A DNA stretch of 64,000 bases from Macrosoma leucophasiata (lineage: Eukaryota; Arthropoda; Insecta; Lepidoptera; Hedylidae), in assembly GCA_036365455.1 (NCBI GenBank), contig JAWQUS010000030.1, forward strand, positions 4,402,001-4,466,000. The letters are read 5' to 3'. Under the pieces are notes generated by a model that did no database searches, was not told the origin of the DNA, and worked only from the letters and a program-made list of their open reading frames with translations. The position numbers were made by a program, and so were the translations under genes. Positions 1-8,987 of this stretch are shown here, piece by piece. The stretch's first letter is position 1. Each line of letters begins with the position of its first letter.

Positions 1-534
1 GCGGGGCAAAGAACAGCTAGAAACACTTCGCTGTAGGGCTCACTTTTACGCACGCGTGGACAAAGCGACGTCACCAGTGCTTAACAAACAATTTAGTGCG
101 TGTGATGTGTGAAATATTTATATTTGACATTTTTAAGCTTAACATTTATGTATTTTTAATAACATTGTAACTTGCAATTTAATGAAATATTTAAGTTTTA
201 CATATTTAAGTTCAACTTTTGTATTTTGTTGCAACTTGTAACTTTATATCTTATCATCATTATTGTTCTCATCACACGCCAACTCGCCCTCGGGAGCATG
301 TACGATTTCTATAAATCGCACAATACGTGCAGCTCCCGCGGGGTCAGCAATTTTACGCGTATGCATGACATCACGCAGTACACATAACGCCGCCATTCCA
401 TCAACTTCATTTTATCGTGTTTTTGTAAAACAATTTTGTGTGCTCCAATAAACCAACTACAAGAAACAACTATTTCTAATTCCTTTATCTCACTTAACAA
501 TTAAAGAGTAGGGGTACGCACCCTACAGTGCTAA
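1..534. other. Unassigned AT-rich stretch
   Basis: Only short overlapping open frames on both strands and no motif I recognise. A CpG-bearing patch sits at about 285-390. Confidence 0.5.
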
Positions 535-582
535 ACACTACCATTTAGCTTGAGCTTCTACACTGGAACTCTACCACCTATA
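535..582 (-). repeat. SINE-D head fragment
   Basis: Matches, in reverse, the first part of the SINE-D consensus (ACTGGTGGTAGAGCTCCAGT). It abuts the SINE-A copy that starts at 598. Confidence 0.5.
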
Positions 583-597
583 ACGAAATGTGTAGTG

Positions 598-910
598 TAA
601 TACGTAACTTCACGCCTGTAATCCCCGAAGGGGTAGGCTGAGGTAAATGCATGCATTCAAGCATACATGCAAACACCCACGATTCGCCGGTTATGTTTTT
701 GGCCCATGTAACAGGTGGCGAGCCTGTTGACATCACCGGGCACATTACCAAACTTCGAGGTACTGGGAAATTTCCAGAAAAATGGAAATATCCCAATATA
801 ACCAGAGATAAAGGACTTTACACCATTATCTCTGATAACCCCCTACCCGGGAATCGAGCCCAGGACCTCAGCGTTGTAGTAGTGGCCTGCTACCACTAGG
901 CTACCGAGGC
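598..910 (-). repeat. SINE-A, full-length tRNA-derived SINE
   Basis: Read on the minus strand, the element starts GCCTCGGTAGCCTAGTGGTA (box A-like) and carries a TTCGAT-centred box B about 50 nt further on (here GGCTCGATTCC; GGTTCGATTCC in other copies). This split RNA polymerase III promoter marks a tRNA-derived SINE. The body continues through TTATCAGAGATAATGGTG and ends near GGATTACAGGCGTGAAGTTA. About ten further copies or pieces lie in this window, so the roughly 310-bp consensus can be read directly. This copy is one of the most complete. Confidence 0.85.
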
Positions 911-1311
911 TGTTAGAGAGTTAGAGGCTGAACTAATAGCGAAGCTTAGGATGTGGTGAACTCACTGTGACCTTGTGTTGAAATTTGAGGTTAATCTAAA
1001 TTTAATTAATCTAACTTCAAACAAATTGCTTTTCTGAAATAAATTACATCTGATTGTACACATAATTTACAGTTGCAGACAGAGCGTAAATAATAATATT
1101 ATAATTTACCGACTGATTATTCTCAATCTTAAATAATCAGAAAATGTTTGTGGGCTTATTTACAAAGGTTAAATATACTGAACGTCTATTTTTGGAAAAT
1201 TAATACGCTGCAGCCACCCTGCGGTCCACATGCTGCCGCGAACATTGCCCTACCAATTTCAATAGTTACACGATAGGATTTTTATTGATGTAAAAAAGTG
1301 ACCTGTATGCT
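911..1311. other. Unassigned AT-rich stretch
   Basis: I see no open frame, terminal repeat or family match here. Confidence 0.5.
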
Positions 1312-1935
1312 TGCTTTAAAAAAAACCCTGTCAAGTGCGTGTCGGGCCAGGCCCAGAGTAGGGTTTCGTAGTTTTTGGTTTGAATAATGTAATGAAAAAA
1401 ATAAATAAATATTTTCTATGGAGTTGTTGAAAATTTTCGAGTAAATTACAATTGGTCGACTATTACTCGCAAACATGTAAAGCCAACTTAAGTGTGCTGC
1501 CTTTTAATTTCATTATATGTATGTTACTATTGCCGTAAGGTTTGAATTTTTAACAACAACCGTTTAGTTGGTAAAGGGCGTACACTTGACTCTAACGAAA
1601 ATTGGCACTTTAAACCTTAATAAGTCACGAACAGTTAACTAAATGGAAAAATGACATTAGCACATCCCTAACATTTTTGGAAGACCTATCGAACGATATC
1701 CCAGACTTTATAGACTACGAAAAAAAATATATCCGCGCATTATATGTAGGAAAGGTACCCTAAATAATTTTTTCTCATATTTTCATTCTGCCACTTTGTC
1801 GGCGTGATTAAGGTGTATACTTGTGCCAAATTTCAACTCTCTAGTACCAATAGTTCTTGCGCTAAGCCGCGGACGGACAAACAGACAGACATGGCGAAAC
1901 TATAAGGGTTCATTGTTCACTACGGAACTCTAAAA
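1312..1935 (+). repeat. Family I interspersed repeat, near full length
   Basis: Starts with an A-run and a diverged CAAGTGCGTGTCGGGCC and GGGTTTCGTAG. It ends with GGACAAACAGACAGACATGG, AACTATAAGGGTTC and TACGGAACTCTAAAAA. These end motifs recur at 19860-19995, 33640-33735 and, on the minus strand, 42510-42795. They match a very common lepidopteran repeat type whose class I cannot assign. No protein remnant is visible. Confidence 0.55.
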
Positions 1936-2286
1936 AGGAATATATCTAATCCATTTTATTCGTTCTGCTCGTGGTGGAATCCGGGCTTTACAACGTCATC
2001 ATTTGTGGTTCAATATGATCCTAAATGCCTATACAATTCGCGAAGTTACCTCGTCGAAGTTCTCGTCGAAGTTGATCGTAGCGCGAAGTACGTGACTCGT
2101 GCAACTTCGCTAGGTACTTAGGAACTAAGTAAGAACTTGCCTAGACTTAGCTTGAGTCGTCTGTACGCAAACAACTTGCATGCCGTTCAAGTGGCACTTG
2201 AGATGTGCTCACTCACGTATTAGAACTACGTGCGTGTTTTACACACCAAAAAAGTTATGGAATTTAAAATATAACGTAATAACTAC
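1936..2286. other. Unassigned, rich in AAGT/ACTT words
   Basis: Contains a short tandem of CGTCGAAGTT at about 2053-2075 and many ACTTG/CAAGT words up to 2230. No family match. Confidence 0.4.
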
Positions 2287-2383
2287 TGCTTCGAGAGCCT
2301 TGTGGTAGCAGGCAACTATTACTACTACGCTGAGGTCCTGGGTTCGATTCCCGGGTAGGGGGTTATCAGAGATAATGTTGTAA
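2287..2383 (+). repeat. SINE-A head, interrupted copy (part 1)
   Basis: Shows the degenerate box A GAGCCTTGTGGTAGCAGG and an intact box B GGTTCGATTCCCGGG. The copy breaks after GATAATGTTGTAA and resumes at 2631. Confidence 0.8.
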
Positions 2384-2630
2384 GTGCAGCGCTCAGGTTC
2401 GACGGAGTGCTCGCGCTCGCCATTATATTTCCTACTTACCTACTTGATTGTAATACGCATGCCTAGACTAAATTAATTTGATTTTGTAGGTAGGTAATTA
2501 ATGTTATAAATAATATGTTGATGACACTGACGCGCGGTAAAACTCGAACGAGTTTATGTTGCGTTTTACTGTTATTGTATTCACCTAATTATTGTATGTT
2601 TTTAAATAAATAAAAAAATATTAAAAAAAC
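2384..2630 (+). mobile_element. Poly(A)-ended insert inside SINE-A
   Basis: These 247 bp split one SINE-A copy: flanks 2287-2383 and 2631-2826 join to the family consensus. The insert ends in an A-rich tail (AAATAAATAAAAAAATATT, then A7), so it is a 5'-truncated retroposon or retroposed transcript in plus orientation. No protein frame is recognisable. Confidence 0.6.
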
Positions 2631-2826
2631 AGTCCTTTGTCTGTGGTACTATTGGGATTTTTCAATTTTCTGGCAGTTTCTCAGTACCTCGGAGTTAAGT
2701 AATGTTCCCGGAGATGTCAACAGGCACTCCACCTGTTATGTGGGCCGTAAATCGTGCATGTTTGCATGTATGCTTAAATGCATGCATTTACCTCTACCTA
2801 CCCCTTCGAGTATTAAAGTTAAAATA
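2631..2826 (+). repeat. SINE-A body and tail, interrupted copy (part 2)
   Basis: Resumes at AGTCCTTTGTCTGTGG and runs to the CTACCCCTTCGAG tail with substitutions throughout. It is an old copy. Confidence 0.75.
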
Positions 2827-3019
2827 AACTTTTCTACTGTAAGATACTGTATTTGTTTCACGCAACATTGATCGCAAACGTAAACTCAATTCTAAATGAG
2901 TTTCATCAGTAGGTATAAGGTTTCAGTAGCTGTAACATTAATGATATTGCTCACATACGTGACGCGAACGTGTAGGGTTGTCACTTATTACAATTAAAGT
3001 AAGTGTACTTAAATTAAAT

Positions 3020-3172
3020 TATGCCTTTGTGTCCGAAATTACTGGACCATACATTACCATCTCACCCGAACACGATAGCAGTAGAGGCAAGTAGATTTGT
3101 TAATGCGGTGGTGCTTATGGGGAGGTCTACTACCTGGAGGTCCGTCATTGGAGCTCTACCACCAGCAATTTT
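3020..3172 (-). repeat. SINE-D, diverged 5' half
   Basis: Read in reverse it matches the first half of SINE-D, from the GGTGGTAGAGCTCC head to the CGGAAATTACAG segment. The short plus-strand open frame across it is a by-product. Confidence 0.6.
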
Positions 3173-3446
3173 TGTAGGCACATACATATTTTTCGTCCTT
3201 CAACCTCCATGAAGTTCACGTTTAGTTTACCTTCTTCATCCTCTCCTATTTTTCGGTGATTGGTGTGATTTTAAAGCTATTAGTTACACAGAGAATATGA
3301 AACACTCCTCCGCAAAAGAACTTGGTGACTACTCTAGTTTTTAAAAACTTTCAAAAAAATTTATATAGATATTTCAATAACACTTGCCCTCCGATGAGGG
3401 AAACAATCCCAAGACTGCTGGGTCGTAGGTCTACTGCTAAGTAAAA

Positions 3447-3475
3447 GCTTGCTACCACTAGACTACTGAGGCAAT
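3447..3475 (-). repeat. SINE-A box A fragment
   Basis: CTTGCTACCACTAGACTACTG is the reverse of the SINE-A head. Confidence 0.45.
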
Positions 3476-3764
3476 TTATGAAAATTTTAAATGAGTGGCA
3501 GCCCTGGCTTCAACTTGAATGGCGGCGACCGTGATTCCGACACTTCTCGCATCTCACTACGTGCTCGTTTTATGGCTGCATGAATTTGTTTTAATTAACC
3601 GTTTTATGAATGGAAAAATCTGGTTTCGTTGTGTGTCTGATTAAAACTAATTGAATTTTTGTTAGAGCTTTGTATAGCAATTGTGCTCCTGTAACTCCTC
3701 GGAATTGGTTTAATCAATTTTTATGTTTTTTTTCTTGGCCTACAAGAAAGCCGGACACACGATG

Positions 3765-4005
3765 CGTCGTCGGTGCGGTGCGGCGCCGTAGCCGTGCTAC
3801 TTATCACTAAACTGTACTATGTCACACGACGCATTGGGTGCGGCGTCTCACCGCAATGTACCGCAATCTTAGAGGAATAACGCTTATGACCTCAGTATTG
3901 TTAGTTTATCGAACGTGATTATTCATGTTATAAACAGTGTTATACTGCGCTGACGGTGTGGCACCCAATAGTTCGAAATAAATGCGGTGTGGCGCCGCAC
4001 TCCAT
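3765..4005. mobile_element. Possible MITE with GTGCGGCGCC termini
   Basis: GTGCGGTGCGGCGCC near 3772 faces GGTGTGGCGCCGCAC near 3992, forming an imperfect terminal inverted repeat around a GC-richer interior in AT-rich surroundings. I could not fix a target duplication. Confidence 0.35.
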
Positions 4006-4309
4006 TTTTATAATATTGTAATAAGAATTAATATAATACCAATCCATCCACGTCCATTTGGACACTCTTTCATATGACAAAAGATACGGCACGAATTCGT
4101 TCATTCAAATATTAATTCGTTGTGTCATCAATTATGGAAAGGAAACAAGTCCAAAGCTACCGTGTCAGTTATAGTTATGGAACTGCTTAGTCATTAACGT
4201 TCAGTAAAAGCATAAATACAACAAAGATACGAAGATATAACTTAGCTTTTGTATTATCCAAAGGGATAAATAAATAACTAAGCAATCATCAAGCTAGCCG
4301 AATCACGTT

Positions 4310-4350
4310 CACTGCTGGACAAAGTCTTCCCCAAAGACGCCCACAACAGT
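4310..4350 (-). repeat. RTE-type LINE 3'-end fragment
   Basis: The reverse of CTGCTGGACAAAGTCTTCCC matches the end of the RTE ORF2 at 16081, where TTTGTCCAGCAGTGG encodes the last residues. Confidence 0.5.
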
Positions 4351-4379
4351 GTCGAGAGTCATTAGGTAGAGTTATTTTC

Positions 4380-4664
4380 TACTGGTGGTAGAGCTCCAGT
4401 GACGGAGCTCGTGGTCGTAGGCACCACCGCATTACCTAATATACTTGCCGCTAAATGGTAGTGTTCAGCACTATCGTGTTCCGGTCAGGTGGTGATGTGC
4501 GGCCCTGTAATTTCCGGCACCGAGGCATAACATCCTAGGCCTCAGGAGTGGTAACGCATCTGCATTTTGACCTCGGTCTTTGTGTGGGTGTCTATAAGCT
4601 GCAGTCATCACTCAACATCAATGTGAACTGCATGATTGTTTGCCACTTCCATAACATAAAAAAA
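4380..4664 (+). repeat. SINE-D, full length
   Basis: About 285 bp from ACTGGTGGTAGAGCTCCAGT through TAGGCTGCAGTCATCACTTA-type sequence to a short poly(A). Many poly(A)-ended copies share one body, so it is a retroposon. I see no convincing box B, so it could be a SINE or a short LINE 3' end; the head resembles 3' ends of abundant Bombyx retroposons. Confidence 0.75.
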
Positions 4665-4676
4665 TAGGGAAGAAAA

Positions 4677-4758
4677 TAGGCTGCAGACATAACTTAACAT
4701 CAATGTGAACTGCATGCTAGTTTGCCACTTCAATTACATAAAAAATTGAAAAAAAAAC
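4677..4758 (+). repeat. SINE-D 3'-end fragment
   Basis: A second SINE-D tail, AACATCAATGTGAACTGCAT through TTACATAAAAAATTG, lies directly behind the full copy, either a tandem insertion or a tail duplication. Confidence 0.65.
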
Positions 4759-4907
4759 CATAATCGTCACGCTTGGCAGGTGAACTTAGCAGTCACTCTA
4801 TTACAGCCACTCTACACTATCTATTACATATATTACGAGGCAGCTTACCATCGGCAACACTATAATAATTTATTTTTATTTTTAAAGAAAAATGGAAAGA
4901 AAAATTC

Positions 4908-4982
4908 GACTTCAGGCGAGACTCGAACTCGCGACCTACTGGGAATCTAGTCCAGCCGCTCTTCCAATTGAGCTACTGAAGC
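4908..4982 (-). tRNA. tRNA-Tyr-like pseudo-tRNA / SINE-C head
   Basis: The 75 nt fold as a tRNA: acceptor arms GCTTCAG/CTGAAGT (7 bp, one G-U), D stem GCTC/GAGC, T arm GCGAG-TTCGAGT-CTCGC. Overall order resembles insect tRNA-Tyr (AGAGCGG.TGGACT..AGAT). The anticodon arm is abnormal: CTGGA faces CCCAG with a mismatch or bulge, so a working tRNA is unlikely. The same sequence recurs truncated at 5217-5275, and a distant relative lies at 20205-20290, suggesting a tRNA-derived repeat. Confidence 0.55.
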
Positions 4983-5138
4983 CCTGCCCGATTTGTCAAA
5001 TCTTTCCTTCACATCTATTGCATTGCTTTATGGTAGCAGCAGCGCCATCTATTACCAACTATGCTAGTTAGGCAACCGATATAATAGACTTTTCAGTTTA
5101 TTGAATATCGTAAAGAAGTCGCTTTTACCCTTAATAAT

Positions 5139-5365
5139 TGTTTTTATATTATTTCGCATTAACACATGCTTGTGAAATATATTTTTATTTTTAAAGAAAA
5201 ATGGAAAGAAAAATTCGACTTCAGGCGAGACTCGAACTCGCGACCTACTGGGAATCTAGTCCAGCCGCTCTTCAGCGGCTTGAAGTAGAATTTTTCTTTC
5301 CATTTTTCTTTAAAAATAAAAATATATTTCACAAGCATGTGTTAATGCGAAATAATATAAAAACA
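5139..5365. repeat. Perfect 78-bp inverted repeat (fold-back)
   Basis: Arms 5139-5216 and 5288-5365 are identical in reverse complement. The 71-bp centre holds a truncated copy of the tRNA-like sequence and the small palindrome AGCCGCT-CTT-CAGCGGCT. The left arm plus centre (from about 5185) also repeats 4880-4965 directly. The history reads as a direct duplication followed by a template-switch fold-back at the AGCCGCT palindrome. Confidence 0.85.
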
Positions 5366-5660
5366 ACTATAATAATTTATCAAGATATGTTATTGATTCC
5401 AATAGAAAGCAATAGCTTTGTGTGCTATTATCATTCAATAACGATACATGAGCTTCGGATCGACTACATAGACATTCCGCCGAATCACAATTTGCTTATC
5501 AGGGCCAAATAACTAAATTTCAGCCAGTTTGCATATATAGTGAAGCGTGGGAGATATTTCATTATTGCATCGATCGATTGGAGAGGATACCAGTATCAAA
5601 ACTATCTTAATGAAATTCACGTGTATATCAACGACAGTAGACATAGGTATATCAAAACAT
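5366..5660 (-). repeat. Repeat K, copy 1, with coding-like minus frame
   Basis: Aligns with 7469-7780 at roughly 80% by eye. On the minus strand both copies read HY[IM]CKLAEI, then LFGPDKQIVIRRN, then a valine/leucine-rich run to LMYRY. This copy has a stop after LAEI, so it is dead. I do not recognise the family; a transposon-encoded protein is possible. Confidence 0.55.
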
Positions 5661-5744
5661 GCACATATCTACGATTTATCAGTTAGCCTGGGTTGCACCA
5701 AGATATTTGTTAAAGTAAGTAGTACTGCAACATTTCACATCCTT

Positions 5745-6555
5745 TTTCTTTTACCAGGGGAAAATGCGTACTTACCCTTTGAGAGTGGGTGGGTTATATG
5801 GGACTCCGGGAAAATAATAGGGCCGTCTACCCACTAAAAACTCCTGAATATTGCGACTCATTCGCCCTCAGTGGGGAGGTCACGGGAACGTCTTAGCACA
5901 CATCCACGACCCCGCCCGCGGCCGCTCACAACCAGGTACAACTTGACTTAAGGGGGCCCTCTGGCCCCCACCTACACTAGCATGCCAACCAGTTCGGGAC
6001 CCTACTCAACCCGGGCGACGGACGTCCCCTAGTCCATCGCCCGGAGGCCTCTGTTAGGACGGCAGATGGTGGGCATATGCCAACCGCCGCCCTCTTCTTC
6101 TTTACCTTATTGTGGCGGATTGAGGGTCATCTTCCCGCTCCCGCTCCGCCGCTTCCGTTTGCGCCATTACAACCTCGCAGAAGGTTAGCATCGCATGCCA
6201 CGTTTTCTTGCTGGCGACCATAGATTTGACCACCGCCAACAACAAGAGATTGGTTCCTAAAATTGATACCAGTTCAGAGCGCGGCTCCTCCCATACCGGG
6301 CACTCGGCCAGCGTGTGCTGCGCCGTATCATTGGCACAACCGCACTATTAGCATGTCGTAGTCGGCTCCCTCCCAACCACGTTACACAGGTACCTCCCAA
6401 AGCAGCCGTGCCCTGTGAGGACCTGTGTGAGGCGGAAGGAGAGCACACCATGCCTCCGCTCGACCCACTCGTGCAGAAAAGGCCGAAAGGCTTCTACAAT
6501 TTGCCTCCAATTTAACGATCCTCCAGCCATTCCTTCCACTTACGGAAGAGGACCC
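5745..6555 (-). mobile_element. 5'-truncated R1-clade LINE with 15-bp target duplication
   Basis: Flanked by the direct repeat ACATTTCACATCCTT (5730-5744 and 6556-6570). The 3' end lies at the left, where the element's A-rich tail appears as TTTTTCTTTT. ORF2 remnants occupy 6102-6555 and the 3' UTR about 5745-6101. The 15-bp duplication, 3' tail and 5' truncation are standard target-primed reverse-transcription marks. It landed in the left arm of the MITE. Confidence 0.85.
6102..6555 (-). pseudogene. R1-clade LINE ORF2 C-terminus
   Basis: The minus-strand frame reads LTQVLTGHGCFGRYLC, then a C-x2-C-x8-H-x4-C zinc knuckle containing NDTAQHTLAECPVWEEPRSE, then a conserved tail with TWHAMLTFCEVVMAQ, ending at a stop at 6102. 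GHGCF.RYL plus a CCHC knuckle with DTAQHTL.EC.W is typical of the C-terminal end of R1-clade reverse transcriptase ORF2. Two adjacent stops inside the knuckle (at about 6345-6350) break it, and the polymerase and endonuclease domains are absent. Non-functional. Confidence 0.85.
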
Positions 6556-6689
6556 ACATTTCACATCCTTCTCTAACTTAAAGAAATCTGTTAAAGTTAG
6601 AGAAGGATGTGTAATGTTACAATATCTTTAACTTTAACAATTATCTTAGTGCAATCCAGGCTTATGTTTTTCGTGAACCAGCTTCAGGT

Positions 6690-6905
6690 CTTACTCATCA
6701 TCTCACTTCAGCCAAAAGACATCCACTGCTGGACAATACCTTCCCCAAAGATGCATACAACAGTGTTATTTTATGCGTTATTAAGGGAGAAAATGCCATA
6801 ATCGGTTGACAGGCGGATTGGCGATCGCAGTGGTTGACCGCTATTTGCGGTTGATGGACTGCGCTAGCAGAAGAATTCTCCAACACGAGAGAGCAAAGCG
6901 GTCGT
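6690..6905 (-). repeat. RTE-type non-autonomous repeat
   Basis: In reverse this ends with GTCCAGCAGTGGATGTCTTT and GGCTGAAGTGAGATGATGA, matching the RTE ORF2 end near 16081. Its body (TGGTTGACCGCTATTTGCGG, reversed) recurs at 7970-8165 and 23590-23750. Probably an RTE 3' UTR or an RTE-tailed SINE. Confidence 0.6.
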
Positions 6906-7086
6906 CACGTCCCGACCTTGTTTTTTGAGATACGTAGGAGGCCGTAGGATGTCAATAGACCCGTCTCCTATAACAGGATCGGGTCTATTGATATTAATTT
7001 CCTGGGCATTTCACCCAATTCCGGATACGTCATATACCAATATTTTTCAATTTGAAAACAAAACCTGTTATCGAACTTCACTGTAA

Positions 7087-7428
7087 GGCCCATAGCACAC
7101 GGCGTATTTTATACGCGCAGGCGACGCGCAGATGACGTATGTGCACTTCATACGAGATTTGAACGCAACCTTGTAACCTAAGCACACCAGGCAATCGTGA
7201 AACACGCTTCTAATGCGCGTATACGCGCTGTAGTCTCTCGTAGCCTTTGCGTTTTGCAAAGGCCACGAGCCTCCCGCTTTATATCGCTTCAAACGCGCGT
7301 ATACGCGCTTTATGAGCGCGCTTGTATCATCAATACAAACGCAACAATCAGCGTTTCTGGCGCCAAAGACGTGCGTTCCTAGTACGCGCGTCGCCTGCGC
7401 GTATAAAATACGCCGTGTGCTATGGGCC
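7087..7428. mobile_element. Young MITE, identical 43-bp termini, TAA target duplication
   Basis: Begins GGCCCATAGCACACGGCGTA and ends with the exact reverse complement; the match is perfect over 43 bp. TAA flanks both sides (7084-7086, 7429-7431). The 342-bp interior is GC- and CpG-rich, with repeated GCGCGTATACGCGC. It encodes no transposase. A TWA duplication and GG-starting terminus suggest PIF/Harbinger. Confidence 0.85.
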
Positions 7429-7468
7429 TAAGATACAGAGACTAAGAGGCAGTTATCGTCAATAGATA

Positions 7469-7780
7469 CTATAATAATTTACCAAGGTGTCGAAAGTGGA
7501 AAGAAAGTTATTAATTCCATTAGAAAGCAATAATGGTCTGCTGTAATCCTCAAATAACGATACATGAGCCTCAGATCGACTACATTTGCATTCCGTCGAA
7601 TCACAATTTGCTTATCGGGCCCAAATAACTGAATTTCAGCCAGTTTGCACATATAGTGAAACGTGGAAGACATTTCACTATCGCATCGATTGGGGACCAC
7701 GTTGTACGTTGTATATAGTATAAACCATCTTGATTAAATTTCACATCGTTATCATCGAAGGAGTAGACAGAACTGTATAG
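7469..7780 (-). repeat. Repeat K, copy 2, with open minus frame
   Basis: The second copy of repeat K keeps its minus frame open over about 70 codons (7479-7700), including CKLAEIQLFGPDKQIVIRR and VVDLRLMYRYLRI. Where copy 1 has a stop, this copy has Gln. No domain is recognised and no start or splice context is convincing. Confidence 0.5.
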
Positions 7781-7829
7781 TAAGATTCATCCATTTTTTG
7801 TATGTTATGATGCCTTAGCTGGCTACGGA

Positions 7830-8250
7830 CGTGATGACCCTGTGGAGGAACGCGTGGAGGTGGAGGAGCGGCCCGCCAGGCGCTAACATTTCGCCTGGTC
7901 GGAGGATCCTCCCTTTTCGTCGGAGGGACATTTCCAGCCGTTCCTCCACAACCCCACCACAGTTTGCTTACCTAGCTAGCGGTAGAATTTTCTTCAAGCG
8001 GAAGAGAATTCGTCCCCTTGTGCAGTCAGTCAACCGAACAATAGCGGTCAAACCATTCCTATAGGCCGGTAGTAAGTGCAATAACGCAAGATGGGCAGCA
8101 GTTTCCTGCGATAAAACTACCGCCACTGCGATCGTCAATCCGCATGCCAAGCGTGGCGATTATGACATACCCTTTTTATAACTACATATACTACATATAC
8201 GAGAGGTTTTGGTCCAACAGTGGATGTTTTTCGGCTGACATAATGATGAG
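7830..8250 (+). repeat. RTE-type non-autonomous repeat
   Basis: Shares with 6690-6905 (there reversed) the blocks around CAGTCAGTCAACCGAACAAT and CACTGCGATCGTCAATCCGC. It ends TTGGTCCAACAGTGGATG then CGGCTGACATAATGATGAG, the RTE-like terminus. The CpG-rich front, 7840-7960, is unique to this copy. Confidence 0.55.
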
Positions 8251-8795
8251 TTCACATAGATGTTAAGTGATCTTTATCAGAGAATTGTCCAATTGTATGG
8301 AAACATTTGTGCTTGAGTCCGTCTCGCTCTTCGCCGGTTTCTTTTACAAATACATTTACGTTTTAAATTCAACATAGATATTTAAATCGTAATTTCTGCA
8401 TACAAATTACATTCAACCCTAATTGCAAAATGTCTTTTAGCGATACTTGGGTCGTTCATTGTACAGATTTGTAAACAAAAGTCAGTCAATGACCGCACAA
8501 TTTGTCTGTGAAGTTTTTAGATAGAACTAAGATAAGACAAACTCTCGGCATCCTCAACTATTCTATCTAGATGGACACACGAACAAAATACAATTACTTT
8601 TTATATGAAAAATATTTAAATAAGGTACATAGCAGACAAACTAAATGATTATTCTTGATACTTTTTGTGTACTTGATAATGTTGAGAAATAAGACTTTAC
8701 CCAGGTTATTCAAGAGTAACAAGGTTTGTTCCTTCATGGTCTAAGAATGTATTAAAGTCTACTCTCATATCAGAGTCAACACTCAGAATCACTCA
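8251..8795. other. Unassigned AT-rich stretch
   Basis: I see no frame or repeat family here. Confidence 0.5.
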
Positions 8796-8987
8796 TCCCT
8801 ACTTTAATATTATAAATGCGAAAGTAACTCTGTTCTGTCTGTCTGTTACCGTTTAACGTCCAAGCGACTGAACCGATGATTTAATTAAATTTGGTACAGA
8901 GATAGAGCTGACTTTGAGAAAGAACATAGGCTACTTAGTTATTTATAAAACGACATCCACTCAGGCGAAGCCGCGGGCAACAGCTAG
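8796..8987 (+). mobile_element. Non-autonomous Helitron, Lep1 type
   Basis: 192 bp inserted between A and T without target duplication. Starts TCCCTACTTTAATATTATAA and ends GCGAAGCCGCGGGCAACAGC-TAG, with the subterminal GC-rich hairpin and CTAG end typical of Helitrons. Confidence 0.9.

Larger units (their letters stand above)
5686..6661. mobile_element. Palindromic MITE (TTA target duplication) split by an R1-clade LINE
   Basis: Ends GCCTGGGTTGCACCAAGATA and its reverse TATCTTAGTGCAATCCAGGC are inverted, flanked by TTA on both sides (5683-5685 and 6662-6664). Inverted similarity continues inward to about 6617. Removing the insertion 5745-6570 leaves about 150 bp of near-complete palindrome. 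A 3-bp TTA duplication fits PIF/Harbinger-type transposition; the superfamily is an inference. Confidence 0.75.

Noticed and set aside
4908..4982. Functional tRNA gene
   Set aside because: Acceptor, D and T arms fold, but the anticodon arm is irregular and near-identical truncated copies exist.
5201..5512. 103-codon open frame
   Set aside because: Runs through the fold-back and repeat K in the wrong direction; no support.
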